Shown here one piece after another: positions 21,544-31,900 of a stretch of 64,000 nucleotides of DNA. Source of the DNA: Trichosporon coremiiforme (Eukaryota; Basidiomycota; Tremellomycetes; Trichosporonales; Trichosporonaceae); assembly GCA_039545355.1 (NCBI GenBank), contig BCJJ01000008.1, positions 1,475,004 through 1,539,003 of the forward strand, read 5' to 3'. The notes under the pieces are model-generated. The model saw only the letters and a list, made by a program, of their open reading frames with translations, did no database searches and was not told the DNA's origin. The translations under genes and the position numbers were made by a program. Each line of letters starts with the position of its first letter. Position 1 is the stretch's first letter.

Positions 21544-23483
21544 ATGCTGAGCAGCACCAGACTGGGGGTACGGAGAGTGCTCTCAAACCGGACGGCCAGC
21601 CCACTTCGGGCGTATGTCCGGTTCCAGTCAACCTCTGCGTCCACTTCGAAGGACGGCTGGGAGCTCGTCATCGGCCTCGAGATCCACGCGCAGCTGAAGA
21701 CAGGAAGGAAGCTCTTCTCTGGTGAGCTCTGCGAATCCGACGTTTTAGCTGATATCAGTCGCCCAAACATCATATGAGGACCCGCCGAACACCCACGTCG
21801 AGTTGCTCGACAGCGCCTTTCCGGGAACACTACCCGTGCGTTGGGCAAAGCCACCAAGTCCTTCGGGTAAGCTGACGATTCAGGTGATCGACCCGGAGGC
21901 TGTGAAGCTGTCGATTATGACAGCACTCGCTTTGAAGTGTGACATTGTGGGCTAGCTTGTCCTTGTTATACAGCTGATGGCAGAACTCGCGAAGCACGTT
22001 TGACCGGAAACACTACTTCTACCACGACATCCCACCAAGCTACCAGATCACGCAGCATTACAGTAGGTTCGAAATGTTGAGGAAGTTTAACACCTCAGAC
22101 CCGTTAGCCCGAAAAGGCAGTGTGGACTTTGCACTGGGGGACCAGGGCGTCGAGCGCGAGTTCTCGGTCGGCATCCACCAGCTGCAAATCGAGCAGGTGA
22201 GCTGCTATGGGCCCGCACAAGCTGACAGCAGGACACGGCCAAGTCGATGACGGTAGCGGGCGAGACCCTCGTTGACCTCAACCGCGCAGGCACGGGACTC
22301 ATGGAGATCGTCACGGAGCCGCATATGCGGTAAGCTGCCGACGTCCCGTGCTTTAGCTGACAGACAGATCGGCGGAGGAGGCAGGCGCGTTCGTGCGCAA
22401 GCTGCAGGGCATCCTGCGTCGCATAGGGTCCGGAGACGGAGACATGGAGAAGGTGCGTTGGCTGGCCAACTCTTCCTAACGCGCAGGGCAACCTCCGCGT
22501 CGACGCGAACGTCTCGGTGCGCCGCCCCGGCGAGCCGTTCAACACGCGCTGTGAGATCAAGAACTTGAACTCTGTCCGCTTCCTGCAACAGGCGATCGGT
22601 ACGTTTCAGCTTCGTTTTCTCTAACTTAATTGCAGAGGCTGAACGGCGGCGACACGTCGCGCACTACGAGTCGCAACCCGGTGTTCCTCTGAAACAGGAG
22701 ACAAGAGGACTGAACGAGCTCACCGGCGAGACCTTCTCCCTCCGCTCCAAGGAGGAGGCAGAGGACTACCGCTACATGCCCGACCACAACCTGCCCGCGC
22801 TGGTGATTCGGCCGGTAAGCTGAGGTGGAGGCTAGGTAGCTGACGACAGGCATACCTGGAGAAACTGCGCGAGAACGTGCCCGAGATGCCTTGGGAGACC
22901 GACATACGGTTGCAGAAGGACTATGGCCTGAGCCGGCGCGACGTCGACACGCTTTTGAGTCTGGACGAATATGGAGGAGCTGGTGTGTCGTACTTCGAGG
23001 CGGTCGTGCCGGAGCCCAAGCTCGGGAAGAAGGCTTGTAACTGGTAAGCTACTTCGATGCCGACTTCAGCTGACACGCAGGGTGACGCACGAGCTGCTAG
23101 GCCAGCTGACCAAGTCGGGGCGCGAGTGGACGCCAGACGTCGTGTCACCGTCTCTCATGCGGGAGCTCGTTCTCGCTGTCGAGGGAGGCAAGCTGACGGG
23201 CTCGACGGCACGGAGTGTGCTGAAGCATGTTGTCGAGAATGGTGCGGGTGCGGGCAAGCTTGAGCCCCTGCTCCAGCAGCTCGGCATCCAGCCCTCGTCG
23301 GCGGACGACCTGAAGGCGCTTTGTGAGGCTGTCATTGCGAAACTGCCCAAGGAGGCCGAGAAGGTCCGCGGCGGTAACGACAAGGTTGTCATGCGCCTCG
23401 TGGGCCAGGTCATGAAGGACTCGCGGGGCGCGGCGGACGCGCAGGCGGCGCGTGCTCTTCTTCTCCAGCTGATCCGGAAGTGA
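21544..23483 (+). CDS. PET112: Glutamyl-tRNA(Gln) amidotransferase subunit B, mitochondrial
   Basis: Eleven exons (21544-21721, 21759-21835, 21884-21946, 21984-22062, 22099-22196, 22232-22329, 22368-22452, 22487-22598, 22636-22814, 22850-23043, 23081-23483) give 521 residues. The first ~35 residues are a likely mitochondrial presequence. GatB signatures follow: [64 protein letters not shown] and [14 protein letters not shown]. The C-terminal ~120 residues form the YqeY-like tail helical region. In the GatFAB/GatCAB complex it helps convert Glu-tRNA(Gln) to Gln-tRNA(Gln) for organellar translation. Some donors are less usual (GTGCGT, GTGGGC, GTAGGT), but each is needed to keep the family motifs in frame. 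Confidence 0.95.
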
Positions 23484-26400
23484 GCCCGAACTCCCGCTCT
23501 CCACACCATACTATCAGTCAGACAATAGAATCAGTAGACCAGCATGCAGCATATCCCCTCATCACGGTGCCTCCTCGACCGGACGATGAAGGGGTGGGGA
23601 CATGGGCGACGCGAGCGACTGAATTTGTGCTTGACGCAGTGATGCATGTGTGTCGTCAGCTCTACCATCAGTTGGGAGACAAAGGAAGGAAGGAACAGGT
23701 CTGGAACCAAAGGCGCACGTCAGAGACCAGCATGGCCATGCAGCCAGCGGAAGTGTAGCACTGTGAGAAAGGAGGAGCGTGCTTGTGATGAGTCCTGACC
23801 TTGGTCCTGATCTAGTCTCTGGGAATGCGACTGCAGCGACTGTAGGATGGACGAGTGCACGGAGTGTGCACGGCCGCTGTCTCAAACTGTGAGGCAAGAG
23901 CGTGCATCAGGTAGGCTCAAACGAAGCTTCCGGAGGTGTTGTCCCCGGCAGTGTGAGCTCGTCGGATAGGCAACACCGGAGAACAGTCCCGGTGCCCGCG
24001 GATGCTGGTGTGCCCGAAGACCTGGCATATCCGACAGCTTTGTGTCCGGTCCACTTGTCAGCTGGACAGAGAAGCATCAGGAATCTCATTCTCGTGGGGA
24101 CACAGATGCCATGAGGGATGGACTCGAGACGTCATGGAAGTCTGGCCACAGCCACGAGTCATGAGCAGCGGCGCAGGGTGCTGTAGGCGGGATATGCATG
24201 AATGCTTCTCGTATGGAGCAGAGAAGGAAGAGAGGCAGAAAGAGGACACCCCTCGACAATTCAACGAAAGTACTGGGCCGGTCGTCTCCTGATATCGCCT
24301 CAATGGGTGGAACCATGGCCATGCGAGTGTCAGGACGAGCTTAGGAGGCGCAGAGACGCACGGACGGATGGGCGTATGGCGTTCTGTGGCTGGCCGGACT
24401 CTCCCTCCCTTCTTTTCTCATCCAATCCTGCCCTAGCTAGCCTCTCCTTGCCTCGAAACGATCGATACGTTCACTCACCCCTGCACCGTGCTCGGTGTGC
24501 AACGGGGAAGACATGCAGACGAGATGCGCTCCACGATGAACGCGCTGAACGCGACGAACAGAGGCGGGATCCTGACCGCGCTGGGTCCCATCCCTCCGCC
24601 CTTCCGTCCCTCCGTCCCAACGTCCCTCCGAGCCTCCCCAACCTGCCCCTGCGTCCCCGAGTTCAACGTCTTCAAACTGCAACAAGCAGTGCAAGACCGT
24701 TCGCCAGGGCTGCGCTGCCTCGAAGAAGAACAAACTCTGCGACCAACCCGGGCACTTTGCATCCCTATCTTCGGGGACTGGTAATGTCTCAGGACCCTGT
24801 CATGTTCCGGCATCAAGCTGAGCATAAAGCCGTTCCTCCTGGCTCCTCCTGGCTCCTTCTGCACGGGGTACGGGAAGGGGATGGTTTTCGTTTGGGTTGG
24901 AAATGGCTAGCGCTGGAGACAGCAGACGGCGAGGCAGGAGCAAGAGGCTAGGAGCTCCGGGCCACAAGACCAGGGGGTAGCCAGAAGCACGGCAAGAGTA
25001 TCCCTGGGGTCTTCCTTCCCCTTCCAACCCCTGGGCTTCCGATACCCCTGTGACCTTGCCTCTTCCTCCTCCTTCACTCTCAACTAGAGCCAGTGAGCCA
25101 GCCTAGTTTCCGTCGATTTGTCCCATTCTGCGTTTCTGCGCTTCTCCTTCTGTACAGAAGCATGGAGGAAGACGCCGGAGATTCTGTTCCGGAAAGGTTC
25201 ACGTCCAAACGCGCCCCTCCCCTATCCCCTCCCAAACCCTAGCGCAGCCAGCTCAATGGGCTGGCAGAGATAGATTTCCCTCCCTCCCTCCCTTTCTTCC
25301 TACCTGCTACCTTGGTTCGCCCCAAGCTGTTCTTGCAGTGTCTCTCGGCTCAGCCTGGCTTGCCTGGCGTGCGTACGTCACTGCCTACTCTCGCGCTCTT
25401 CCTGTCCAATCTGCTAGCTACAGCGTTGAGGGAACAGGAAGGGCGTCCGGCGGCTCGGGAACAAGGCACGCTCTTGCTCCTGCGAAAGAGTCCTGGTCCT
25501 GACCAACTGCGCGCCGCGCGATGAGCCGCCGGGGGATTCGTTGACCCCATACAAAGTACGCAGACCCACTGTGCAGCAGAGCGAAAGCCACACCTTGACT
25601 GAACTGGTAATGTTCGCCCTCCGAGCCTTCCGGGAGTTTCGAGAGATTCGCACATCCTTCCACAGAGTTTGGTCCATCGTCGCCCCGGTTTCTGTTCTCT
25701 GGGCACGGCAACAGAGTGTATTGCGTCCTCGTCAATCGAACCCAGAGGGTTAAGGTACTGATTACGATCGCGTGTTTGGGAGCTTATTGTTCGTTCTCGG
25801 TGTTTCCTGTTCTTGATCCTCTGCGCTGTCTCCGATCGCACAGTTTGCACGAGTGGAGGGGAATCGGCGCATGGGAGAAGGGGCACGGCGTGTACGCCAG
25901 CCACCAATGGAAGCAAGTGGGGAGTACCGCCTTTTTGCCCGTTTACAGCATGGGCACCCGCCATGACTGGCAGACGCCGGGTTACAGCATCTGTCCTCGC
26001 GTGTGTCGTGCAATCGGCTCCTCCTCTCGGTTCGGTTCGTTTCACTGCGCCAACAGGATAAGACGAGGGGTTGGGTTAGGCCAATCATCTTGGACGCTTC
26101 TTCTTCTTCTCCTGGCTCTTTCGCTCGCTCATCTGCTCTCGCTCGCGGGTGGTCGGGTGGTTTGAATTGTCTCGTCGCGGGTAGCGGAACGGTGGTTTGA
26201 ACCCTGACCCTGCAGGCAGGTTCAGGCACGCCCAGGCACAGACAGGTCATGTTTGAGGAGCCAGGAAACATGACAGGAGACAGGACAGGAGCGCAGGAGA
26301 AGACAAGCGGAGGCAAATCGCGCTTGATTTGTTGTTGCTATACCTGGACGCTGCCAGGAGAACCATGCACCATGCACCATAGTGCGTTGCGTTTCCTAAA

Positions 26401-26989
26401 CCTTGGTCCGCCGACGACAACCACACCATACATACATACACCTTAGACTCGACCTTCCTCATCCACAGCGTTCACACACCCCAGTCCTAGTCTCCAGACC
26501 TCTAGACTCCCTCCTCGCTGGTTTCAACATCTGCTCAATCACGGCAACACCAGCCTTGTGCCTTCCCTCGGACACTCGACACCAACCTTTCTTTACACGC
26601 ATCCTGACACATCGTTGACAACATCTCTCCCCCCGATACGTACTGGAACAACGTAAACAGCGTCCCGACCTCTGACCCGGCCTCTTCCCCGGCCACTTAC
26701 GTTTGTCTTGCCGGACCCCTTGCACCGCCCTCACTCTCCCTTGCTCTTGACTCCGACCACTCCACCGCGGCCACCACCCGCACGACCCGAGTCTTTGGGC
26801 CTCTGAGCCTTCCATAATTACGCTTCCCCTTCCCTTCGTCGAACCCTGTGTCTTCCCTCGTCTCCGTCTGGCCGCGCTGCTCGCTCGCAGCAGTCTCCAC
26901 GCCTGCCCGCCTGCCAGCCTGGCCCGACTTCGACCTCGCAACACACCGCGGATCCTATATTTCGCCTAGAAGCACTCAACACGTAAACG
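23484..26989. other. 3.5 kb region with no supportable gene
   Basis: This is roughly ten times the usual spacing in the window. Both strands carry overlapping open frames of 60-250 codons, none with recognisable motifs or a consistent intron chain. From about 26400 the DNA becomes strongly pyrimidine-rich up to the ATG at 26990, so part of it may be a long leader of the GCNA-like gene. A frame at about 24650-24810 reads with regularly spaced cysteines (NCNKQCKTVRQGCAASK) but lacks a start or signal peptide that I can place. CCCT repeats lie near 25277-25300. Confidence 0.4.
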
Positions 26990-29629
26990 ATGACCGATCC
27001 TACCTCTGCTCGACGACGGCACAAGGGCCTCGCCGTGTCCTTCGCCGACTCTGATCCTGCATCTGTCACTTCATCTTCATCTTCATCTGCAAACACCACT
27101 CCGTCCAACTCCCTGTCACTTCGCGCCAGCGACGACATCCGCGGTCGCTCCACGCGCGCCCACGCCCAGCGTAAACACCACCAGCCGCGCACTTCCTCGG
27201 CCTCGTGTGCAAGTGATACCGACCCCAGCGGCAAACGCGCAAGCCCCGCGGCCGCGACCCCCGCCATGGACTCTGTCGCAGGACCATCAGACGAGAAGCG
27301 ATGGAGTGTGCCGTATGATGCGTCTGACGGCGACGAGGTCCAGGTGCACATTCACACGCCGGCGCGCAGACACGGACGGGGTTCGCCGTCGCCGTCTCGA
27401 CGAGGTCAGTACAGCCCGAAAACATCAACCAGTCTCTTTTGCACCCTTTACGGAAGCGCTAACTGTTTGCAGATCTGCCCCGCCTCGACTTCTCGCGCAC
27501 CAGCACACCTCTGCGCGCCAAGGCGTTCACGTCAACGCCACTGAAGAGCGCACTTGCGTCGAGCACGTCTTCGCCGTCAACAGCATCCCCCAGCACCCGC
27601 GACAGCTTCCACCACCGCGACACACTGTACGCCGAGGACGACAGCCCAGGCAAGATGGACCGTCCAGGGCGGCAGATCAGTCTGAATGGATTAGACTTTT
27701 TCGGTGCTGCGGAACTGGAGAAGGTCGCAAACATTGACGCGACCGAGGGTCTTGAAACTCTGGCCGAAACAGAGGAGCCGCCAAGCGCCGTCGACATTCT
27801 GCGTCCGGCCGACGTGAACCGGAGCGCGGTGCCGGCCATGGGAACACCGCCGTCACATCCGTACAGACCACGATCGTTCGTCCGCGGCTTACCACGAAGT
27901 GGTAGCGAGAGCAGCTTCGTTTCCGCGCTCAGTGTCAAGGGTGTCCTGTGCCGTGCCGAGGCATCTTACACGGATGTCTTGGACGCGTACACAGCCGACG
28001 CTGAGGGCGAGGACGAAGATGTGTCGGAAAGCGAGGCTGGGGACGAGTCGCAGGGGGACGCGGACGCCGTCGATTTGACGTTAGACTTGTGAGTGGCTGC
28101 CACTTCAGATCGAGCTGATAATTCAGCGACGGGCTGTCAATTGTCACCAACAGGAGCGCTAAGAACGTCGTTGACCTGTCTGACCCGCCCCGCACACCAC
28201 GCGCTGGTAGTGCTGGCTTCGCAGAGGCCATGAGGTGAGCTAGCCGTGAATGTGGGTAGGCTGACATCGCAGCGCACACGCGTCTTCCTCTTCTTCTTCT
28301 CCGCCAACGACTGTGCCGAGTGTGCCGGGTACGCCAGTGCAGGAGCTGAATGAGATCTCTGATTCGGACGACTGGGTGCCACAAGCGCCGCGATCGGTCC
28401 GGAGGCGCCGAATTCTGGACTCGGACGATGAGACGCCGCTCCCGGAACCCAAGACGGTTTCTCAGGCGCTCATCCTCAGCGACGAGGACTCGCCGCTGCA
28501 TACGCGAACACGGCTAAGGACGCCCGAGGTCGCGCAGCGGCGGAACCGGCTGATGGGAACGCCGGCAGCGCTGCAGAAGCTGCTGGATCTGGACGCGAGC
28601 GATGGCGGAGAGGACTCGTTCCAGACGGCGCCGGCCGGAGACGACACGTACGGCTCCCTGAAGGATTTCATCGTCGACGATGACGTCAGTGACTACAAGG
28701 AGAACGAGTGCACCGACTTGCGGCCAGGATCGCGTGGCTCTCCGATCGAGCTGCTGGACTCGGACGATGACGAGGACGCGGGCATCATCAGCTACTCGCC
28801 GACACCCGGCCCGTTGGCGCTGCCGGACATTGGCGAGCTGAACCTGGACGACAGCGACGACGAGGCGATCGTGGCGCCGCGGAAACAGATTGTTCCCCCG
28901 CCACGCGCAAGCGCAACGCAGTGGTCGAAGAAGGAGTGGACGTCTCGGCGAGAAGTCATTGCGAACCGGCTGTTCGCAGACCTGGATGCCAAGGTGTTCG
29001 ACTCGCGGCTGGGGCCCAAGGGCGCCGGAGCCTACGTCGAGTGGAACAACCGCCTCCTGACGACGGCAGGGACGGCGCACAAGTCGCGCTCCGGAGACAC
29101 GTACAGCTACAAGATCAAGCTCAGCGACAAGGTGTGTACGGGCGAGGCGCAGATCGCCTCGACACTGGCGCACGAGATGTGCCATCTCGCCTGCTGGATC
29201 ATCAGCAACGAGCACAAGTCGCCGCACGGACGCGTCTTCAAGAGTTGGGGAGCCAAGGTCATGCGCTACCGCCCTGACATCGAGGTCACAACGCGGCACT
29301 CGTACGAGATCAAGTACCGATACGAGTGGGAGTGCAGCAACGCCGTGTGCGGCAAGGTCTACCGACGGCACAGCAAGAGCATCGACCCGACGCGCCAAGT
29401 CTGCGGGAGCTGTAAGGGGCGCCTCGTGCCGCGGTTCCAGACTACGACGTCGCCCTTCCAGGTCTACCTCAAGCACAACATGGCTCTGGCCAAGAGCGCG
29501 CTCCCCGGCGCGTCGCACGGAGACGTCATGCGCGCGCTGAGCAAGCGTTGGGCAGACGCTGCGGGTGCGAGCGAGGAAGAGCACGTGCAGTACTGGCGCT
29601 GCGCGGTGAGTGCGCGGCGAGCGGAGTGA
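26990..29629 (+). CDS. GCNA-like SprT metalloprotease with acidic disordered N-terminus
   Basis: Four exons (26990-27404, 27473-28088, 28127-28234, 28273-29629) join in one frame to 831 residues. Residues 1-590 are disordered and increasingly acidic, with repeated DSDD/DLDASD-type clusters resembling SUMO-interacting or acidic GCNA regions. The SprT domain (about 600-750) has the HExxH motif in TLAHEMCHLACWII near residue 680 and a likely third ligand His in SPHGRVFKSWG, then a zinc ribbon (CSNAVCGKVYRRH...CGSCKGR). The C-terminus (PFQVYLKHNMALAKS ... GDVMRALSKRW) resembles an HMG box. Metazoan GCNA and related SprT proteins resolve DNA-protein crosslinks in the nucleus. The first two exons could belong to a separate gene, but the phase-matched introns argue for one. 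Confidence 0.85.
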
Positions 29630-29951
29630 GCGGCGCGGCCAACACAGTGCTAGTCCGAGCATAGTGGGAGCGGGCTCCCGGATACCACATTTATAATCCT
29701 GTCATATACGTGAAATGTATCAGTTGTTGCCATCCTGCGGCCGTCATGTTGGCGTAGTGGGTGCGGCGTCGGATGAGACAGACCCAGAAGCGCGCCGCTG
29801 CGCCGCTGATCGCCGAGCCAGGCACGGCGCAACCGATGGATGAACAAGCGAGCCCTCCACACGCCGGACCAAATATTCGAGGACTCGCGTTCGTCATTGC
29901 TCCCCTCCTTACCTCATCAGCCTCATCACCACACACGCGCGTTTCGGCATC
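29630..29951. other. Intergenic, promoter of PTC7
   Basis: 322 nt between tandem plus-strand genes. No coding or RNA signal. Confidence 0.4.
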
Positions 29952-31736
29952 ATGCGTGCCACGCCCATCAGGACCATGCGCGCCTCCCTGCTCGTCCGGA
30001 GCATCCATCCCGTGTCCCAGGGCCCGGCACTCACATACGCCCTCGGCCTCTCTTATGCGGCGAAGCAGTCCCCTCCGTTCGTGCCCTCCAGCTATCAGCC
30101 CGGGTCAGCCGGCTTCGCGGGCCAGAAAACCCCCCTCGGGCGATGGGTCGATCTCATGAAATCCCTGCCCGCCGGGCGCGGAGAACTCCGCAAAACCAAC
30201 GTCGAGGAGGGCCAGGAAGACCTGAGCGACGGCGGATGGGGAATCGACACGGCCTGGCAGGTCCGGAAATGGGGCGCGGGGGAGGACTTTTTCGCTGTTG
30301 TTGACGGAGGGAACTTTGTGAGTATCGCCGAGCTCACGCCGAGGGTATCCGCGAGCCTTCGCCCGGGGCGAAGGCGAGGTCCGAGGGCCCCCATCCCACC
30401 CACTCCCCACCGTGGCCAGCAGAGCTGGTCACAAGAGAATACAGCAGTCAGCTCAGCTCCGCTGACCGCGTCTCCCATCCCGCCCCCTTCCTCCTTCCCC
30501 CTTCCCGACGAGCTCGGAGCGGGGCGGGGGGGACCTCACTCACACTCTCACCTCGCCTGACACAACAACCTTCGGCCCTCGTGGCCTGCGACCGCTCGTG
30601 CTGACGTGCTGACGTACAGACCCACGTCGCACTCTCGGACGGTGTCGGCGGGTGGGCGCCCGACTACGACCCGTCGCTCTACTCGCAGGCGCTGATGTAT
30701 CACTACGCGAAGGCGGCGCAGGCGCAGCCCTCGATTGCGCCGTGGGAGGGTCTGAAGAAGGCATACGCCGCCGTCGAGGCGGACAAGCATGTCGAGGCGG
30801 GGAGCGCGACGGCGTGTGCGTGGAACCTGGCCGAGGACGGACAGGCCAGGGGAGTAAAGTAAGTGTAACTTGCGGTCGTGTCGCCTCTGTCGAACTCGGA
30901 GCTGGGGAGAGACGTGAAGAAGCGCACTCTGCATTCTCGTGTGCGCACCTCGCTTCGCTTGCCGCTCAACTCCTGCTCGAGCTCGCCCAATGCCTACTTG
31001 CGCTCGCTCGGACTCACTCGGGCTCGCCCTCGCTGACATCAGCCTCGGCGACTCGGGCTTCTCCGTCATCCGCCGGGACGACAGCGCGTTCCACAGCAGC
31101 CCGCAGACGCACTACTTCAACTGTCCCCTGCAGCTTTCAAAAATCCCGCCCAAGCTCCGCGGCCAGGGCGTCATCATGGACAAGCCCGAGATGGGCGAAA
31201 AGTTCGAGGTCAAGCTTGGAGCGGGGGACGTCATGATTCTTTATGTGAGTAAGCGAGTAAGCGACGCGCGCAGGGCCGAGCTGTCAGGTGATGAGGCTGC
31301 CCTCTCGGCCCCCCTCCCCCTTCCCCCCCCGCCCTCCCCGTTCCCCTCCCCCCCTTGCCGCCTCCCCCCCTCGCCACCTCGCCCCCTCGCTCGCTCGCTC
31401 GGTCGGTGCTCACGCTAACTCCAGTCCGACGGCCTCTCCGACAACCTCCCGATGGAGCACGTGCAGCAGCTGAACACGGCGATCGGGGACCTCCTCCGCT
31501 CCGAAGCGAACGTGCACCTGACCTCGGAGGAGCGGGCGCACGAGCACGCGCGTCTCCTCGCTGACGTGCTCGTCGCCGCGGGCCGCAACGCCATGACGCG
31601 CACGGGCAAGGAGGAAGGAGGTAAGGGGTGGAAGACGCCGTTCGAGATCGAGGCCAAGAAGAACGGCAAGAACTGGCCGGGCGGTAAGATCGACGATGTG
31701 TGCGTGCTCGTCGCTGTGGCCAGTAACAAGGTCTAG
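29952..31736 (+). CDS. PTC7: PP2C-family phosphatase, Ptc7-like
   Basis: Four exons (29952-30317, 30620-30858, 31043-31244, 31425-31736) give 372 residues. The start MRATPIRTMRASLLVRSIH is a plausible mitochondrial presequence. PP2C metal-site motifs are visible: GEDFFAV, LSDGVGGWAPDYDPSLYSQAL, GSATACAW, VNLGDSGFSVIRRD and SDGLSDNLP, ending with IDDVCVLVAVA. Yeast Ptc7 is a mitochondrial phosphatase acting on coenzyme Q biosynthesis, and its yeast gene is alternatively spliced. Here the introns (302, 184 and 180 nt) are much longer than the local norm, and introns 1 and 3 continue the upstream reading frame for a long way. The third is C-rich. A later ATG at 29976 is an alternative start. Confidence 0.92.
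31308..31390. repeat. C-rich tract inside PTC7 intron 3
   Basis: About 80 nt composed almost wholly of C runs (up to 8) broken by T or G. The opposite strand has many runs of three or more G and could fold as G-quadruplexes, while the RNA sense strand is a polypyrimidine tract. Confidence 0.7.
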
Positions 31737-31900
31737 ACTAGATGCAGAGAATAGAGTAAAGATGTGGGCCGGAGTGGAGCGCAAGGGTCAGCCCGCGAAA
31801 CGAACACCGCTAAGAGTCAGTCGTCGGTCAGTTACACAGAAAGTCCAGACCCATCAGCATGGGCACATCGTTACGAGAAGGGCTGCATCTACCCAGTCAT

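Noticed and set aside
24202..24951. 249-codon open frame in the gene-poor interval
   Set aside because: Arg-rich, without motifs or intron signals, and overlapped by similar-length frames on the other strand; typical chance frame in GC-rich DNA.
25725..25750. tRNA-like GGGTTCGATT on the minus strand
   Set aside because: No pairing T-arm, anticodon arm or acceptor stem could be built around it.
28081..28092. Stop codon ending a separate gene at 28092
   Set aside because: The TGA lies inside a GTGAGT donor, and the following two exons continue in matching phase to the SprT domain.
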